This document shows positions 8,933-21,772 of a DNA stretch of 64,000 nt, one piece after another. The stretch's first letter is position 1, and the number at the start of each line of letters is the position of its first letter. Under the pieces are notes generated by a model that saw only the letters and a list, made by a program, of their open reading frames with translations, did no database searches and was not told the DNA's origin. The translations under genes and the position numbers were made by a program. Source of the stretch: Actinomadura sp. J1-007. Lineage in GTDB: Bacteria; Actinomycetota; Actinomycetes; Streptosporangiales; Streptosporangiaceae. The DNA lies in contig NZ_WING01000001.1 in the NCBI RefSeq assembly GCF_009793335.1, forward strand, positions 6,138,001-6,202,000, in the 5' to 3' direction.

Positions 8933-11281
8933 ATGAGCACCGAGACGTCCGTTCCGCATCCCAGGGTCTCCGGGGTGGAGGGCCAGCCCATGGATGCGTC
9001 CGACGCCGCGCTGTACGCGACGTTGCTCAAGCAGGCGCCGGCCGGTCTGGCGTTCTTCGACACCGACCTGCGGTGCAGGCGGGCGAACGACGCGCTGGCG
9101 GCCATGCTGGGAGTGCCCGTACGGGAGCTGCAACAGCGGCGCCCCGCGGAGGTGCTCCCCGAAGCCCTGGCCAACGCGTTCGAGGACGCCTTGCGCAGGG
9201 CCCTCTCCGAGGACCGCCCCTTGGCCGAGAACGAGCTCGACCTGATCGTGCCCGCCGAACGCGCGGGCGCGGGGCCGAACTCCGCACCGGGCATCCCGGG
9301 CTCCGGCGAGCCGCGCCCGACCGTTCCGCCCCAGGCAGCAGGCCCGCCCGACGCCGCGTCCCTGGGCGACCAGCCCTCCGGTCCGGAGAACGTCCACGAC
9401 ACGGACACGGGCGGCGTGGCCTCGCGCGCGGAGGCGGAGGCCCTGCCGGTCGCGCCGGTCGCGCCGGTCCTGGCCGAGCCCCCGCCGGTCCCCGGCGTGG
9501 GCGAACGGATTCTGACGTGCACCTGGCTGCCCGCGCGCGGTTCCGACGGCAAGCCGGTCGGCGTCGTGCTCACCGCTCTCGACATGACCGAACGGCGCCG
9601 CGCCGAGGAGGTCATCCGGCGCAAGGAGCAGCGCTACCGCTCCCTGGTCGAGGCCAGCGCGCAGGTCGTGTGGGTCGCCGCGCCCGACGGCGGCGTGATC
9701 GACGACGCTCCCGAATGGCGCGCGATCACCGGCCAGACGCCCGACGACTACGCCGGCGGCGGCTGGCTGTCGGTCGTCCACCCCGAGGACCGGCCGCGCA
9801 TCGAGGCGATCTGGCGCGAATGCGTGATCGACAACCGGGTCTTCGAGACCAACTACCGCGTCCGCACCAAGAGCGGCACCTACCGGCACTTCGACGTGCG
9901 CGCCGTGCCGATCTGGCGCGGGGACGCGGTGGTCGAGTGGGTCGGCGCCAACACCGACGTCACCGGCCAGCGCGAGGCCGAGGAGATGCGCGGGCGCCTC
10001 ACCGAGCAGCTCTCGGCCGCGGCCCTGCGCACCGCGCGCCTCCAGCAGGCCACCTCGATGCTGGCCGAGGCGCTGACCGTCTCCCAGGTCGTCCAGGTGA
10101 TCACCGAGGTCGGCCGGTCGGCGATCGGCGCCGACTACTCCGCCGTCGCGCTGCTCGACGACGACAAGCTGCGCCTCACGATCGTCACGCCGTCGCAGCC
10201 GGGCGCCGAGCACGAGGGGCGCACGGAGGGCCGGGGCGGCTCGCTGGACGACATCAAGGTCAGCGACCAGACCGTGCTGTCGGTCGCGGTCCGCGAGAGC
10301 CGGCCGTTCCTGGCCGAGCACCCCGACAGCCTCCGCCTCCAGCTCGGCAGGGACGAGACGGGCCTGTTCCTCCAGCACACCGAGGAGCGCGCGTGGGTGG
10401 GCCTGCCCCTGCTCGCGGCGGGCGCTCCGATAGGGGCGCTGCGGTTCTCCTTCACGCGCCCGCGGGAGATCACCGAGGAGGAGCGGGTCTTCCTGGAGGC
10501 CCTCGCCGGCCAGTGCGCTCTCGCGGTGGAACGCGCGCTGCTTTTCGAGCGCGAGCACAAGACCGCCGAGGAACTCCAGCGCAGCCTGCTGCCCAGCGAC
10601 CTCCCGCAACTGCCCGGCATGGTGCTGGCCGCCCGGTACAACCCCGCCACCCGGCACGTTCAGGTGGGCGGCGACTGGTACGACGTGTTCCGCCTGCCGG
10701 ACGACCGGCTCGCCGTCGCCGTCGGCGACGTGACGGGCAAGGGCGTTCTCGCGGCGGCCGGAATGGGACGCGTCCGCAACGCCCTGCGGGCGCTCGCCCT
10801 CAACGACCCCCGTCCCGCCGCGGTGCTCGCCGGACTCGACCGGCTTTTCAGCGCCACGGAGGACGAGGAGCAGTTCACCACGGTCGCGTACGCGGTCATC
10901 GATCCCGAGACCGGCCGGGGCGCGTTCAGCAACGCGGGCCATCCGCCACCGCTGCTGATCTCGCCCGACACGCCCGCTCGCGTCAGCACGCGCGAGCCCG
11001 GAACCCCGCTCGGCTGGCCCAGCCAACGACAGCAGACAAGTTTTTCCATCGAGACCGGCAACACTGTGGTCTTCTATTCCGATGGACTTGTGGAGAACCG
11101 TAGGCGTGGGGTGGACGCGGGGCTGGAGGAACTGGTCGCCGTCGCGGCGGACGCCCCACCTGAAGTGGTAGGAGATCCCGAGAGACTCGTCGACTTCCTG
11201 GTCGATCGGATGCTTGCCGGGTATGAGCAGGTAGACGATGTGACCGTACTTGCCCTGCACGTCCCGCCGAAGCCCGCGTGA
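8933..11281 (+). CDS. PAS-PAS-GAF-SpoIIE PP2C-family serine/threonine phosphatase
   Basis: 782 residues. A PAS-like domain (~15-100) is followed by a Pro/Ala-rich linker, a second PAS domain with PAC (~215-335; GGGWLSVVHPEDRPRIE, GANTDVTGQREAE), a GAF domain (~360-520) and a SpoIIE-type PP2C domain (~530-780). The metal-binding motifs GGDWYDVF, VGDVTGKG, NAGHPPPLL and YSDGLVE are intact. Such proteins dephosphorylate anti-anti-sigma factors and switch sigma factors in response to signals sensed by PAS/GAF domains. ATG 8933 is chosen because GGAGGTG lies 6-7 bases before it. It is cytoplasmic, with no adjacent anti-sigma gene in view, and lies directly upstream of the principal sigma factor gene. 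Confidence 0.9.
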   Translation: MSTETSVPHPRVSGVEGQPMDASDAALYATLLKQAPAGLAFFDTDLRCRRANDALAAMLGVPVRELQQRRPAEVLPEALANAFEDALRRALSEDRPLAENELDLIVPAERAGAGPNSAPGIPGSGEPRPTVPPQAAGPPDAASLGDQPSGPENVHDTDTGGVASRAEAEALPVAPVAPVLAEPPPVPGVGERILTCTWLPARGSDGKPVGVVLTALDMTERRRAEEVIRRKEQRYRSLVEASAQVVWVAAPDGGVIDDAPEWRAITGQTPDDYAGGGWLSVVHPEDRPRIEAIWRECVIDNRVFETNYRVRTKSGTYRHFDVRAVPIWRGDAVVEWVGANTDVTGQREAEEMRGRLTEQLSAAALRTARLQQATSMLAEALTVSQVVQVITEVGRSAIGADYSAVALLDDDKLRLTIVTPSQPGAEHEGRTEGRGGSLDDIKVSDQTVLSVAVRESRPFLAEHPDSLRLQLGRDETGLFLQHTEERAWVGLPLLAAGAPIGALRFSFTRPREITEEERVFLEALAGQCALAVERALLFEREHKTAEELQRSLLPSDLPQLPGMVLAARYNPATRHVQVGGDWYDVFRLPDDRLAVAVGDVTGKGVLAAAGMGRVRNALRALALNDPRPAAVLAGLDRLFSATEDEEQFTTVAYAVIDPETGRGAFSNAGHPPPLLISPDTPARVSTREPGTPLGWPSQRQQTSFSIETGNTVVFYSDGLVENRRRGVDAGLEELVAVAADAPPEVVGDPERLVDFLVDRMLAGYEQVDDVTVLALHVPPKPA

Positions 11282-11537
11282 GGCCCGCCGAAGACCGCGA
11301 GAAGACGGTGTAGTACGTACGAAGGACCGTCCCGCGCCCTCTAAGGTGGTGTGTTACCGGGCAGGACAGCCAAGCGGAATGCGCGGCCGTGCCAGAATGC
11401 TTGACCCTAGTAAGAGCGGGTACGCTGCGGTCCCGCACAAGGTGGTCTCGCCCAGGTGTGTGGTCCCACCCAGTGTGAGGCCGGGCCCGTCAGGGCACTT
11501 GGGTCAACCAAGCCACACGTTCGTTCGAGAGGTATTT

Positions 11538-13187
<1,650 letters not shown>

Positions 13188-13254
13188 CCGTTCCCGCCGG
13201 GGGAGACCTCGGCTGAGCGTTGGTCGGGCCGGGCTTTCGCCTGTCCCGATGCGT

Positions 13255-13294
13255 CTCCAGGGGCCTGCGTCCGCACGGACGCAGGCCCCTGGAG
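13255..13294 (+). terminator. Perfect 19-bp hairpin terminator after rpoD
   Basis: The arms 13255-13273 and 13276-13294 are exact reverse complements around a 2-base centre. No U tract follows, as is common for strong actinobacterial terminators. It lies 67 bases after the rpoD stop. Confidence 0.8.
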
Positions 13295-13463
13295 CATGGG
13301 TGCGTCCGGACCGCGTTACGCACGTGTTGAGCGCCCGCCCGGAGATCATCCGTTTTCCGTTGACACGGGGAAAAATTCCAGGTCATCAGGCTTTTGGGCA
13401 TGTAACACACTTTTAACGTCGGGGTAGCGTTCGCCGCCTTGACCGTTCCTACGCTTCCGCGCC

Positions 13464-14488
13464 ATGGGACTGATGGAGCTTGACCGGGCGCCTGGAGGTT
13501 CGGTGGAGCGGAGCACCCTCGGCGCGGGCCCGCCGTCCCGCGCCCGCGCGGTCCAGGTGGTCGTCGGGCGCCCGTGGCGCGATCCGGTGCTCGACCAGGC
13601 CGTCAACGCCGTCAGGGACCGTTTCATGCGGCTCGGCGCGCACGCCCTGGCCGAGGCCCGAGCCGACGTCGAACTCCGCTCACAGCGCGTTGAGGCGCTC
13701 GCCAAGGCCGCCTGCGGGCTGAGCCGGGGCATCGAGATGCTGGTCTCCGAGGATCCGTCCAATCCCGACCTGTGGCTGTGGCTCGGCCGCACCCGGGTCG
13801 AGGAGGCGTGGCGGATCCGCCCGGACGCGCGCGCACGAGCCGTACAGGCCGCCGGCTACAAGGCGTACACGACCACCATGCGTGCCGCCCGGGATCCGCT
13901 CATGCGGGCGGCGTCGCTATGGCCGGAGGATCCCGTCCCCTGGGAGGCGATGCTCTGGCTGGCCCTCGGGCTGGACGCCGACCGGGAGGAGAAGGACGCC
14001 CTCTGGGCGCAGGCCAACAGCCGTTACCCCACCCTGTACGGCGCGCACGTGGCGCGCGTCGTCAGCCTCTCCCCGCAGTGGGGCGGGCTGCCGGAGGAGA
14101 TGTTCGACTTCGCGCGCGTGGCCCTGAGCACGGCCTCGCGCGAGGATCCGAGGGCGGCGCTCATCCCGCTGGCCTACTTCGAGTACTTCGTCCAGGAGCG
14201 GTCGGGCCTCATCCGCGGATCGTCGTCCTGGTTCTCTCAGGAGGAGTGCCGGGACGTGGAGGCGGCCGCGCGCGGCTGGTTCGAGGGGCGCGCCCCCATC
14301 CCAGGACGATCGAGGCGCACAACCTCTTCGGCGCGGCGTTCCATCTGGCGGACGCGCGCCGTCCCGCCCGCCAGCACCTCCTGCGGACGCTGGGCCGTCC
14401 CAGCAGCCTGCCCTGGACGTACCTGGGCGGTGATGAGGTCGGGCAGTACGTCAAGGCGCTCCGCCACCTCAATGTCACCACGGCTTAG
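13464..14488 (+). CDS. Hypothetical helical-repeat protein (apparent frameshift)
   Basis: About 341 residues when read across a frameshift. Residues ~100-270 form helical, TPR-like repeats (DPLMRAASLWPEDPVPWEAM, LWLALGLDADREE, SRYPTLYGAHVARVVSL) like actinomycete proteins of unknown function related to DUF4034. The C-terminus (RTIEAHNLFGAAFHLADARR, later YLGGDEVGQYVKALR) is in another frame. One extra C in the 14293-14302 segment joins them, and the joined frame ends at a sensible stop at 14488. The other continuation gives low-complexity sequence. It has no signal peptide and lies between rpoD and the convergent yaaA gene. Confidence 0.6.
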
Positions 14489-14570
14489 CCGTCGCGCCGA
14501 CGGAGAGGCCGGCGGGGAGTAGGGGCGGGACGTGGTGTGCGCTATGGGCGGCAGGGACGGGCTGGGCGGG

Positions 14571-15323
14571 TCAGTTGGGGAGGATGATGTCCAGGTTGGT
14601 GCCGTTCAGTTCGGCGATGTGGCCCTGGCCCGCCACCGCTTTCTGGAGTTCCTCCGGTGTACGGGGCTTGGCGCCCGCCTGAAGGAGGTCGTGCGCGACC
14701 TTTCCGCGGGTCGCCTTGGCCATGTGGCTGACCACGGTCCGTTTCGGTACGCCGCCGAGGATGCGTTCGCGGAACACCCGTACGGCCACGGCCGGCTGTG
14801 GGGCTTTCCAGGCGGACGCGTAGGGGCCGGAACGCATGTCGACGACCAGTTCCCCGTCCGGGGGCAGGGCCTCCTTCAGGGCGGGCCTCCACAGCGCGGC
14901 GAGGGTGCCGCCCGGAGGGAGCGTCACGCCCATGGCCAGGCGGTACGGGGGGATGCGGTCGGTCAGCCGGAGCGCGCCCCACAGCCCGGAGAAGACGATG
15001 ATCTGCTCGTCGGCCGCACGGCGCGCCCGCTTGCCGAGGTCCGCCAGGGCGAGCTGGTCGTAGAGGACTCCGGTGTAGAGCCTGCTGACGGGCAGGGTCG
15101 GCGCCTTGTAGAGGGCCCGGTTCCGGGCCAGCGCCTCGTCGGCCTGCCCCTTGGGAAGGGCGAGGATGTCCTGCGCGTCGTCCCGCTCGCTCACCTCCGC
15201 GAGGGCCGCCAGCACGTGCTCGCGCGTCGGGTTCAGACCCGGAAAGCTGAGCGACGCGAGATCGAGCGGAGGGCCGTCGCCGTCGACGGCCTTCTTCTCC
15301 GATGGCGGCAGCAGGATGTGCAC
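14571..15323 (-). CDS. yaaA: Peroxide stress protein YaaA
   Basis: 250 residues, the usual length, with the family hallmarks: LLPPSEKK at the N-terminus, LYTGVLYDQLALADL, IIVFSGLWGALRLTDRIPPYRL and the late SHMAKATRGKVAHDLL. YaaA proteins limit intracellular free iron and oxidative DNA damage during peroxide stress; the fold binds DNA in the E. coli member. The GTG at 15323 follows a G-rich Shine-Dalgarno (GGGGGGA). It is convergent with the gene ending at 14488 and divergent from the GNAT gene at 15374. Confidence 0.92.
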   Translation of the reverse strand: MHILLPPSEKKAVDGDGPPLDLASLSFPGLNPTREHVLAALAEVSERDDAQDILALPKGQADEALARNRALYKAPTLPVSRLYTGVLYDQLALADLGKRARRAADEQIIVFSGLWGALRLTDRIPPYRLAMGVTLPPGGTLAALWRPALKEALPPDGELVVDMRSGPYASAWKAPQPAVAVRVFRERILGGVPKRTVVSHMAKATRGKVAHDLLQAGAKPRTPEELQKAVAGQGHIAELNGTNLDIILPN

Positions 15324-15373
15324 GGTCCCCCCGAAAGCGCGATGGGCCGACGCCCCGTCTAGGGTGCGGCGTC

Positions 15374-16119
15374 ATGGACTGCCGGACGGACCTGCGCCTC
15401 GATGAGCTCGACGAACTGGTAGCGGCGGCCTGGCCCGCACCGTACGCCCAGGATATTGGGGGCTGGGTGCTGCGCCACGCCGACGGGGTCACCAAGCGCG
15501 CCAACTCGGTGCTGCCCCTGGCCGATCCGGCCGATGTGGACGACGCCATCGCGCGCGCGGAAGGGTTCTACACCGAACGCGGCCTGCCGACCGTGTTCTC
15601 TCTGAGCGAACAGGCCCGCCCCAGCGGGCTTGACGGGCTTCTGGAGGCTCGCGGCTACGGGCTCGTTGACCCGACCCTGGCGATGGTCGCGGACCTCTCG
15701 GGGAGTGCGACAACGGCCGGGATCGGCGATGTCGTGGTGGAGGACGCGCCTACGCCGGAATGGCTCGAACGGTGGTGGGCCGTCGACGGCCGATACGCCG
15801 ACCGGCTTCCGATGGCCGCCAGGATCCTCACCGGCGTGTCGGCCGGGTACGCCTCGCTGGAGGACGTCGCGGTCGGACGGGGCGTTCCGCAGGGGAGTGG
15901 CTCGGAATCTACGCGATGGCGGTCGCTCCCGAGGCGCGGCGCAGGGGGCTCGCCCGGCGTGTCCTGCGCGCGCTCATGGCGTGGGGACGCGAACGCGGCT
16001 GCACCCGCGCGTACCTGGTCGTCGTCGAACGGAACGAGGCGGCGCGCGCCCTGTACGAGAGCGAAGGATTCGAGCCGGCGGGCGGCTATCACTACCGGGT
16101 ACGTCCGGTGCGCCCCTGA
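15374..16119 (+). CDS. GNAT family N-acetyltransferase (apparent frameshift)
   Basis: About 248 residues across one frameshift. The first ~170 residues contain a degenerate N-terminal GNAT-like half (AWPAPYAQDIGGWVLRHADG). The second frame carries the acetyl-CoA-binding core: EWLGIYAMAVAPEARRRGLA with the R/Q-x-x-G-x-A loop, then LVVVERNEAARALYESEGFEPAGGYHYR. One extra G in the 15892-15895 run joins the halves precisely at motif A, so the gene is probably intact. Two-domain GNATs of this size acylate small molecules or protein termini; the substrate is unknown. TAGGGT (15360-15365) lies 8 bases before the ATG, so leaderless expression is likely. Confidence 0.75.
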
Positions 16120-16242
16120 AACGTCCGAACGTCGTGCCGAAGGCTGACTCATGCTGACCTGGCGTGTTTGGCGAATGCGTACCGTAGCCAATTAGTCACT
16201 ATTTGAAGTCAGCGCGAATCGTGCCATACGGAGGGATCGCTG

Positions 16243-16281
16243 AAAAACGTGACGGCGGCCACCCGAGCGGGCGGCCGCCGT
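16243..16281 (-). terminator. Rho-independent terminator of the DUF7455 gene
   Basis: Arms 16252-16260 and 16273-16281 (ACGGCGGCC/GGCCGCCGT) form a 9-bp stem with a 12-base loop. On the minus strand it is followed by a T5 tract (16243-16247). It lies 25 bases after the stop of the gene ending at 16306. Confidence 0.8.
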
Positions 16282-16305
16282 GCGACGGAATGTGTATTTG
16301 TAGGC

Positions 16306-16539
16306 CTACCGCTCGTCGTCGGGGGCGGTGGCGGTTGCGGTTTCGTTCAGCCTGTCGGTCTCATCGTGAATGTCGGCCCCGTTGGAGCGGAGGGCCTCTG
16401 CGTACTTGCGCCCGTGGTGGGCGCAGAACAGAAGGTCGCCGCCGCCTACGAGGACTGCGCGGATGTAGGCCTGGGCACCGCAGCGGTCGCAACGGTCGGC
16501 GACGGTCAGCGGCTTGGTTGGGGCAAGGGCTCCAGTCAC
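16306..16539 (-). CDS. DUF7455 family small zinc-ribbon-like protein
   Basis: 77 residues starting VTGALAPTKPLTVADRCD. It contains CDRCGAQAYIRAVL and LLFCAHHGRKY, giving a CxxC...CxxH arrangement that suggests one bound metal. This is the short DUF7455 family found next to sigma-factor and topoisomerase genes in actinobacteria; its function is unknown. The GTG at 16539 is chosen because AGGAAGGT ends about 5 bases before it, and the protein matches the family N-terminus there. It is monocistronic, ending in a clear U-tract terminator. Confidence 0.85.
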   Translation of the reverse strand: MTGALAPTKPLTVADRCDRCGAQAYIRAVLVGGGDLLFCAHHGRKYAEALRSNGADIHDETDRLNETATATAPDDER

Positions 16540-16674
16540 GGCACCTTCCTCATGCTCGGGGTCGGTACTTAGGAGAACATCTAACCCGACGTGGACGTTC
16601 CCAATCTGCTTCTTCGTACGCCCACAGCAGAATGGGGTCATAAGTGACCGACGTCACACGCCCCTCCCCGCGTG

Positions 16675-17751
16675 TTATGCGTCGTCCCATCGGAACAGCC
16701 GCGTGGCGACCACGGCGCCCACCACGGCGACGCCCAGCAGGACGCCGATTTGCGGCAGCGCCGAAGTCGGTCCGAGCCCGCGGCCCATGACGTTCAGCAT
16801 GCCCTCATTCAGGTACCGGAGGGGGAAGATGTACGAAATGGCCTTGAGCCATCCGGGCGCGGCGTCCAGCGGGAAGAACGAGCCCCCGAGGAACGCCATC
16901 GGCAGCACGACGAGCTGGGTGACGGCCTGCGCGGTCTCCTGCGTCTTGGCCCACGCCCCGATCACCATCCCGATCGACAGGAACGCCAGGACGCCGGACA
17001 CCACCATCGGGACGGCCATCCACCAGGCGTTCTGGAGCTTCAGGCCGAAGAACGGGAGCTGGGCCACGGCCAGGAACAGTGCGAGCTGGACGAGGGCCAC
17101 GCCGATGCTCACCGCCACACGCGCGCCGAACACCGTCGAGATGGGCGCGGGGGACAGCCGCAGCCGGCGCAGGATCCCCTTGGTGCGCCACGTGACGAGC
17201 GTCTGGGACGCGCCGAACACGCCCGCCGACGCCAGGGCCCATCCGAGGAGGCTCGGCGTGAAGAACTGGATGGCCTTGAGCGAGTCGTCCTCGACCGCCT
17301 GCGAGGCCATGTTGTAGGTCGGGGCCTTCCCGGACGCCGCCTGGTTGGCGGACTGCACGATCGAGTCGAGCAGGCCCCGGGCCGTCCCGGCCTTCACCTG
17401 GTCGGCGGCCGAGTAGTGGACGGTCAGCTGGTTGCCCCGCTGCTCCACCGCCGCGTCGGCGTCGCCCTTCTCCACCTTCTTCAGGGCGGCGGACCGGTCG
17501 GTCTTCCTGGTGAGCTTCAGGGTCTTGCCGAGCCCGCCGCCGGAGTCGTGCGCGAGGGCCTGCTCCAGCACGGGGACCGGCCCGACCGCGATCACGTTCA
17601 CCTTGGAGGTGGTCTGCTTCCCGAAGATCCCGCCGAAGATGACCAGGAACATCAGCGGGAACAGCACCGTGAAGAACAGCGCCCCCTTGTCCCTCCGGAA
17701 TCCCAGGAACATCGCCCGCGAGAGGCTTTTGAAGCTGTCGAACGTGCTCAT
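16675..17751 (-). CDS. ABC-2 type transporter permease
   Basis: 358 residues: one N-terminal span (FFTVLFPLMFLVIFGGIFG), a large extracytoplasmic domain (~50-180), then five C-terminal spans including PSLLGWALASAGVFGASQTL, VPMVVSGVLAFLSIGMVIGAW and VLPMAFLGGSFFPLDAAPGWL. This is the ABC-2 / DrrB-YhgE-like exporter layout. With the ATPase upstream it forms a two-gene exporter; the substrate is unknown, with drugs, lipids or polymers as family options. Its ATG overlaps the TGA of a 36-codon frame in an ATGA junction. That frame may be a coupling peptide or a frameshifted N-terminal extension of this protein. Confidence 0.88.
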   Translation of the reverse strand: MSTFDSFKSLSRAMFLGFRRDKGALFFTVLFPLMFLVIFGGIFGKQTTSKVNVIAVGPVPVLEQALAHDSGGGLGKTLKLTRKTDRSAALKKVEKGDADAAVEQRGNQLTVHYSAADQVKAGTARGLLDSIVQSANQAASGKAPTYNMASQAVEDDSLKAIQFFTPSLLGWALASAGVFGASQTLVTWRTKGILRRLRLSPAPISTVFGARVAVSIGVALVQLALFLAVAQLPFFGLKLQNAWWMAVPMVVSGVLAFLSIGMVIGAWAKTQETAQAVTQLVVLPMAFLGGSFFPLDAAPGWLKAISYIFPLRYLNEGMLNVMGRGLGPTSALPQIGVLLGVAVVGAVVATRLFRWDDA

Positions 17752-17858
17752 CGGCCTGCTCCGCTCGTGCCGGTACCGGATTTCGCGCCGGCGGGGGACG
17801 CCGCCTCCGTGGGCGACGCCGTGCCGGTGGGGGACGGGGCGTGGGTGGTGGGCGTCAC
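17748..17858 (-). other. 36-codon Thr/Pro/Ser-rich frame linking the two ABC genes
   Basis: A GTG at 17858 overlaps the ATPase stop codon (GTGA), and the frame runs for 36 codons (VTPTTHAPSPTGTASP...) to a TGA that overlaps the permease ATG (ATGA). It could be a small coupling peptide. Alternatively, adding one base near 17752 would fuse it to the permease as a flexible N-terminal extension of about 36 residues, in line with other one-base losses in this sequence. No ribosome binding site favours one reading. Confidence 0.35.
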
Positions 17859-18757
17859 GCGCGGTACTCCCGTCCGGTCAGCTCCAGGAAGACGTCCTCC
17901 AGCGTGGCGCCGTGGATCTGCACGCCCGTGAGCGCGTCCTTGGCGGCCATGGCCGCGACCACGGCGGACGGGTCGCGGGTGGAGATGATCAGGGACACGC
18001 CGTCGTCGGAGACCTCGTCCGCGCCGGGCAGGCCCCGGGCGTCCTCGACGGGCAGCGTCCCGGTGGCCACGCTGATCCGCGCGGGGGCATCCAGGCCCCG
18101 CACGAGCGTGGCGGGAGGGCCGAGCCGCAGGATCCGGCCCCGGTCCATGATCGCGACACGGTCGCAGAGGATCTCGGCCTCGTCCATGTAGTGCGTGGTC
18201 AGCACGATCGTCCGGCCCTCGGTGTTGATCTCCCGGAGCACGTCCCACAGGTTGCGGCGCGCCTGCGGGTCCAGGGCGGCGGTCGGCTCGTCCAGGAAGA
18301 CCAGCTCGGGGTCGTGGACGAGGGCGCACGCGATGGACAGCCGCTGGGCCTGCCCGCCGGACAGCTTCTCCACCGGCACATCGGCCTTGTCGTCGAGCCC
18401 GACCGTCTCCAGCATCGCGTCGGCCTTCTTCGCCGGCACCCCGTAGAGGGAGCCGAACGTCTGGAGCTGCTCGCGCGCGGTGAGCCGCTCGAAGAACGAG
18501 GACGCCTGGAGCTGCACGCCTATCCGCGGCAGCAGTCTCGCGTTGCGCGGCCAGGGCGGCAGTCCCAGTACCGAGACCTCGCCCTCGTCGGCCTCGCGGA
18601 GGCCCTCGATGATCTCGAGCGTGGTGGTCTTGCCGGCCCCGTTGGGCCCGAGGATCCCGAAGAACTCGCCTTCGTCCACCTCGAAGGAGACTCCGTCGAC
18701 GGCCTGCACGTCCCCGTAGCGTTTGCGCAGGCCATCGACGCCGATCGTGTATGCCAT
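17855..18757 (-). CDS. ABC transporter ATP-binding protein (DrrA/CcmA type)
   Basis: 300 residues with a complete nucleotide-binding domain: Walker A GPNGAGKTT, Q-loop near RIGVQLQ, signature LSGGQAQRLS, Walker B LVFLDEPTAALDP and switch His in VLTTHYMDEAE. The C-terminal ~80 residues, after RILRLGPPATLV, are the small domain typical of ABC-2 exporter ATPases. It energises the permease encoded next. The transcript appears to be bicistronic and starts divergently from parE. Confidence 0.93.
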   Translation of the reverse strand: MAYTIGVDGLRKRYGDVQAVDGVSFEVDEGEFFGILGPNGAGKTTTLEIIEGLREADEGEVSVLGLPPWPRNARLLPRIGVQLQASSFFERLTAREQLQTFGSLYGVPAKKADAMLETVGLDDKADVPVEKLSGGQAQRLSIACALVHDPELVFLDEPTAALDPQARRNLWDVLREINTEGRTIVLTTHYMDEAEILCDRVAIMDRGRILRLGPPATLVRGLDAPARISVATGTLPVEDARGLPGADEVSDDGVSLIISTRDPSAVVAAMAAKDALTGVQIHGATLEDVFLELTGREYRA

Positions 18758-19039
18758 GCCTCAGGACGATAGAGAGGAACCGGGGCGGAACGGATCCATC
18801 CCCTGGTGGACACCGCTTCTCCACCTGGACGCGCGACGTAGCCTCTGAGGGGGCCTCCGCACGGGCCGTCCGATCGGGCGGCGGCCGTGCGACCGCCCGT
18901 GCGGGCCGTTGGAACGGGCCGCCGGCGGCCGGGCGAAACGGGCACGCGATCTTGCCGCGCTGGCGAGCCTGCGGGGAGAGTGTCGGTGGCCGGGGGTACC
19001 CTGCTGCCGAATGTCCTGACCCCCGAGGAGCACACGCAG

Positions 19040-21142
<2,103 letters not shown>

Positions 21143-21157
21143 ACGCACCCGGCCCGT

Positions 21158-21197
21158 GGCGGGCGCAACCCCCGAACCTTGGGATACTGCGCCCGCC
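21158..21197 (+). terminator. Hairpin after parE
   Basis: Inverted repeat GGCGGGCGCA (21158-21167) and TGCGCCCGCC (21188-21197) with a 20-base loop, 16 bases after the parE stop. There is no U tract. Confidence 0.5.
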
Positions 21198-21249
21198 CGG
21201 CCGCGGCGAGGCTGACTCCTGCACGGTTCGTCATCGAACAGGAGGCACC

Positions 21250-21675
21250 ATGTTCAGCAGACTCGCCATGGCCGGCCTGACCCTCGCCGCGGGCGCGAGC
21301 GTCCTGGCCGCGGCTCCCGCGGCCGACGCCGCGCCCGCCGCACCGGTCTCCGCGCAGAGGGCGCTCGCCGCGCCCTCCTTCAACGCGAGCGGCCGCTACT
21401 CCGTCTTCCAGAGCAACGGGGCCACCGTGACGGTCAACATGACCCAGGACGGCAGCGGCAGGCTCTTCGGGTCCGCGTCGTTCAGCGGAGGAGTCGGGAC
21501 GGTCGAGGAGGGAGAGGTGGAGGGCACCGGCATCTCCTTCACCGTCCAGTGGTCCTACGGGGCGCGGGGACGCTACGTCGGCTCGCTGGGCTCCGACAGG
21601 CGCCTGTCCGGAACCACCTTCGACCTGAACAACCCGTCCAGCCAGGCGACCTGGTTCACCCAGCGCACCTTCTGA
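21250..21675 (+). CDS. Small secreted hypothetical protein
   Basis: 141 residues. A Sec signal peptide (MFSRLAMAGLTLAAGASVLAA, cleavage near ADAAPA) is followed by a ~100-residue, beta-rich, Gly/Ser/Thr-rich domain without cysteines (FNASGRYSVFQSNGATVTVN, SYGARGRYVGSLGSDRRLSG). This resembles a small extracellular beta-sandwich, but I do not recognise the family. AGGAGG sits 4-5 bases before the ATG. The gene is monocistronic, bounded by a hairpin upstream and a terminator downstream. Confidence 0.75.
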   Translation: MFSRLAMAGLTLAAGASVLAAAPAADAAPAAPVSAQRALAAPSFNASGRYSVFQSNGATVTVNMTQDGSGRLFGSASFSGGVGTVEEGEVEGTGISFTVQWSYGARGRYVGSLGSDRRLSGTTFDLNNPSSQATWFTQRTF

Positions 21676-21698
21676 ACCGGGACCGGCGGATTCCCGTC

Positions 21699-21734
21699 CT
21701 CAGGCCCCGCGCGTGGCAGGCGTGGGGGCCTGAG
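21699..21734 (+). terminator. Bidirectional terminator between convergent genes
   Basis: A 10-bp inverted repeat CTCAGGCCCC (21699-21708) / GGGGCCTGAG (21725-21734) lies between the stop of the secreted-protein gene (21675) and the stop of the convergent hydrolase gene (21773). Confidence 0.7.
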
Positions 21735-21772
21735 CGGTCATGGCCGCTCTCGCCGTCGAGGGGGGAGCGCGG

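Noticed and set aside
8030..11260. A very long open frame antisense to the repair and phosphatase genes
   Set aside because: It is the complement of well-supported genes with intact motifs. In DNA this GC-rich, long antisense frames are expected; it shows no domain, start signal or natural composition.
11401..11426. Housekeeping promoter TTGACC/TACGCT for rpoD
   Set aside because: The 14-base spacing is too short for confidence, so it is only mentioned within the rpoD entry.
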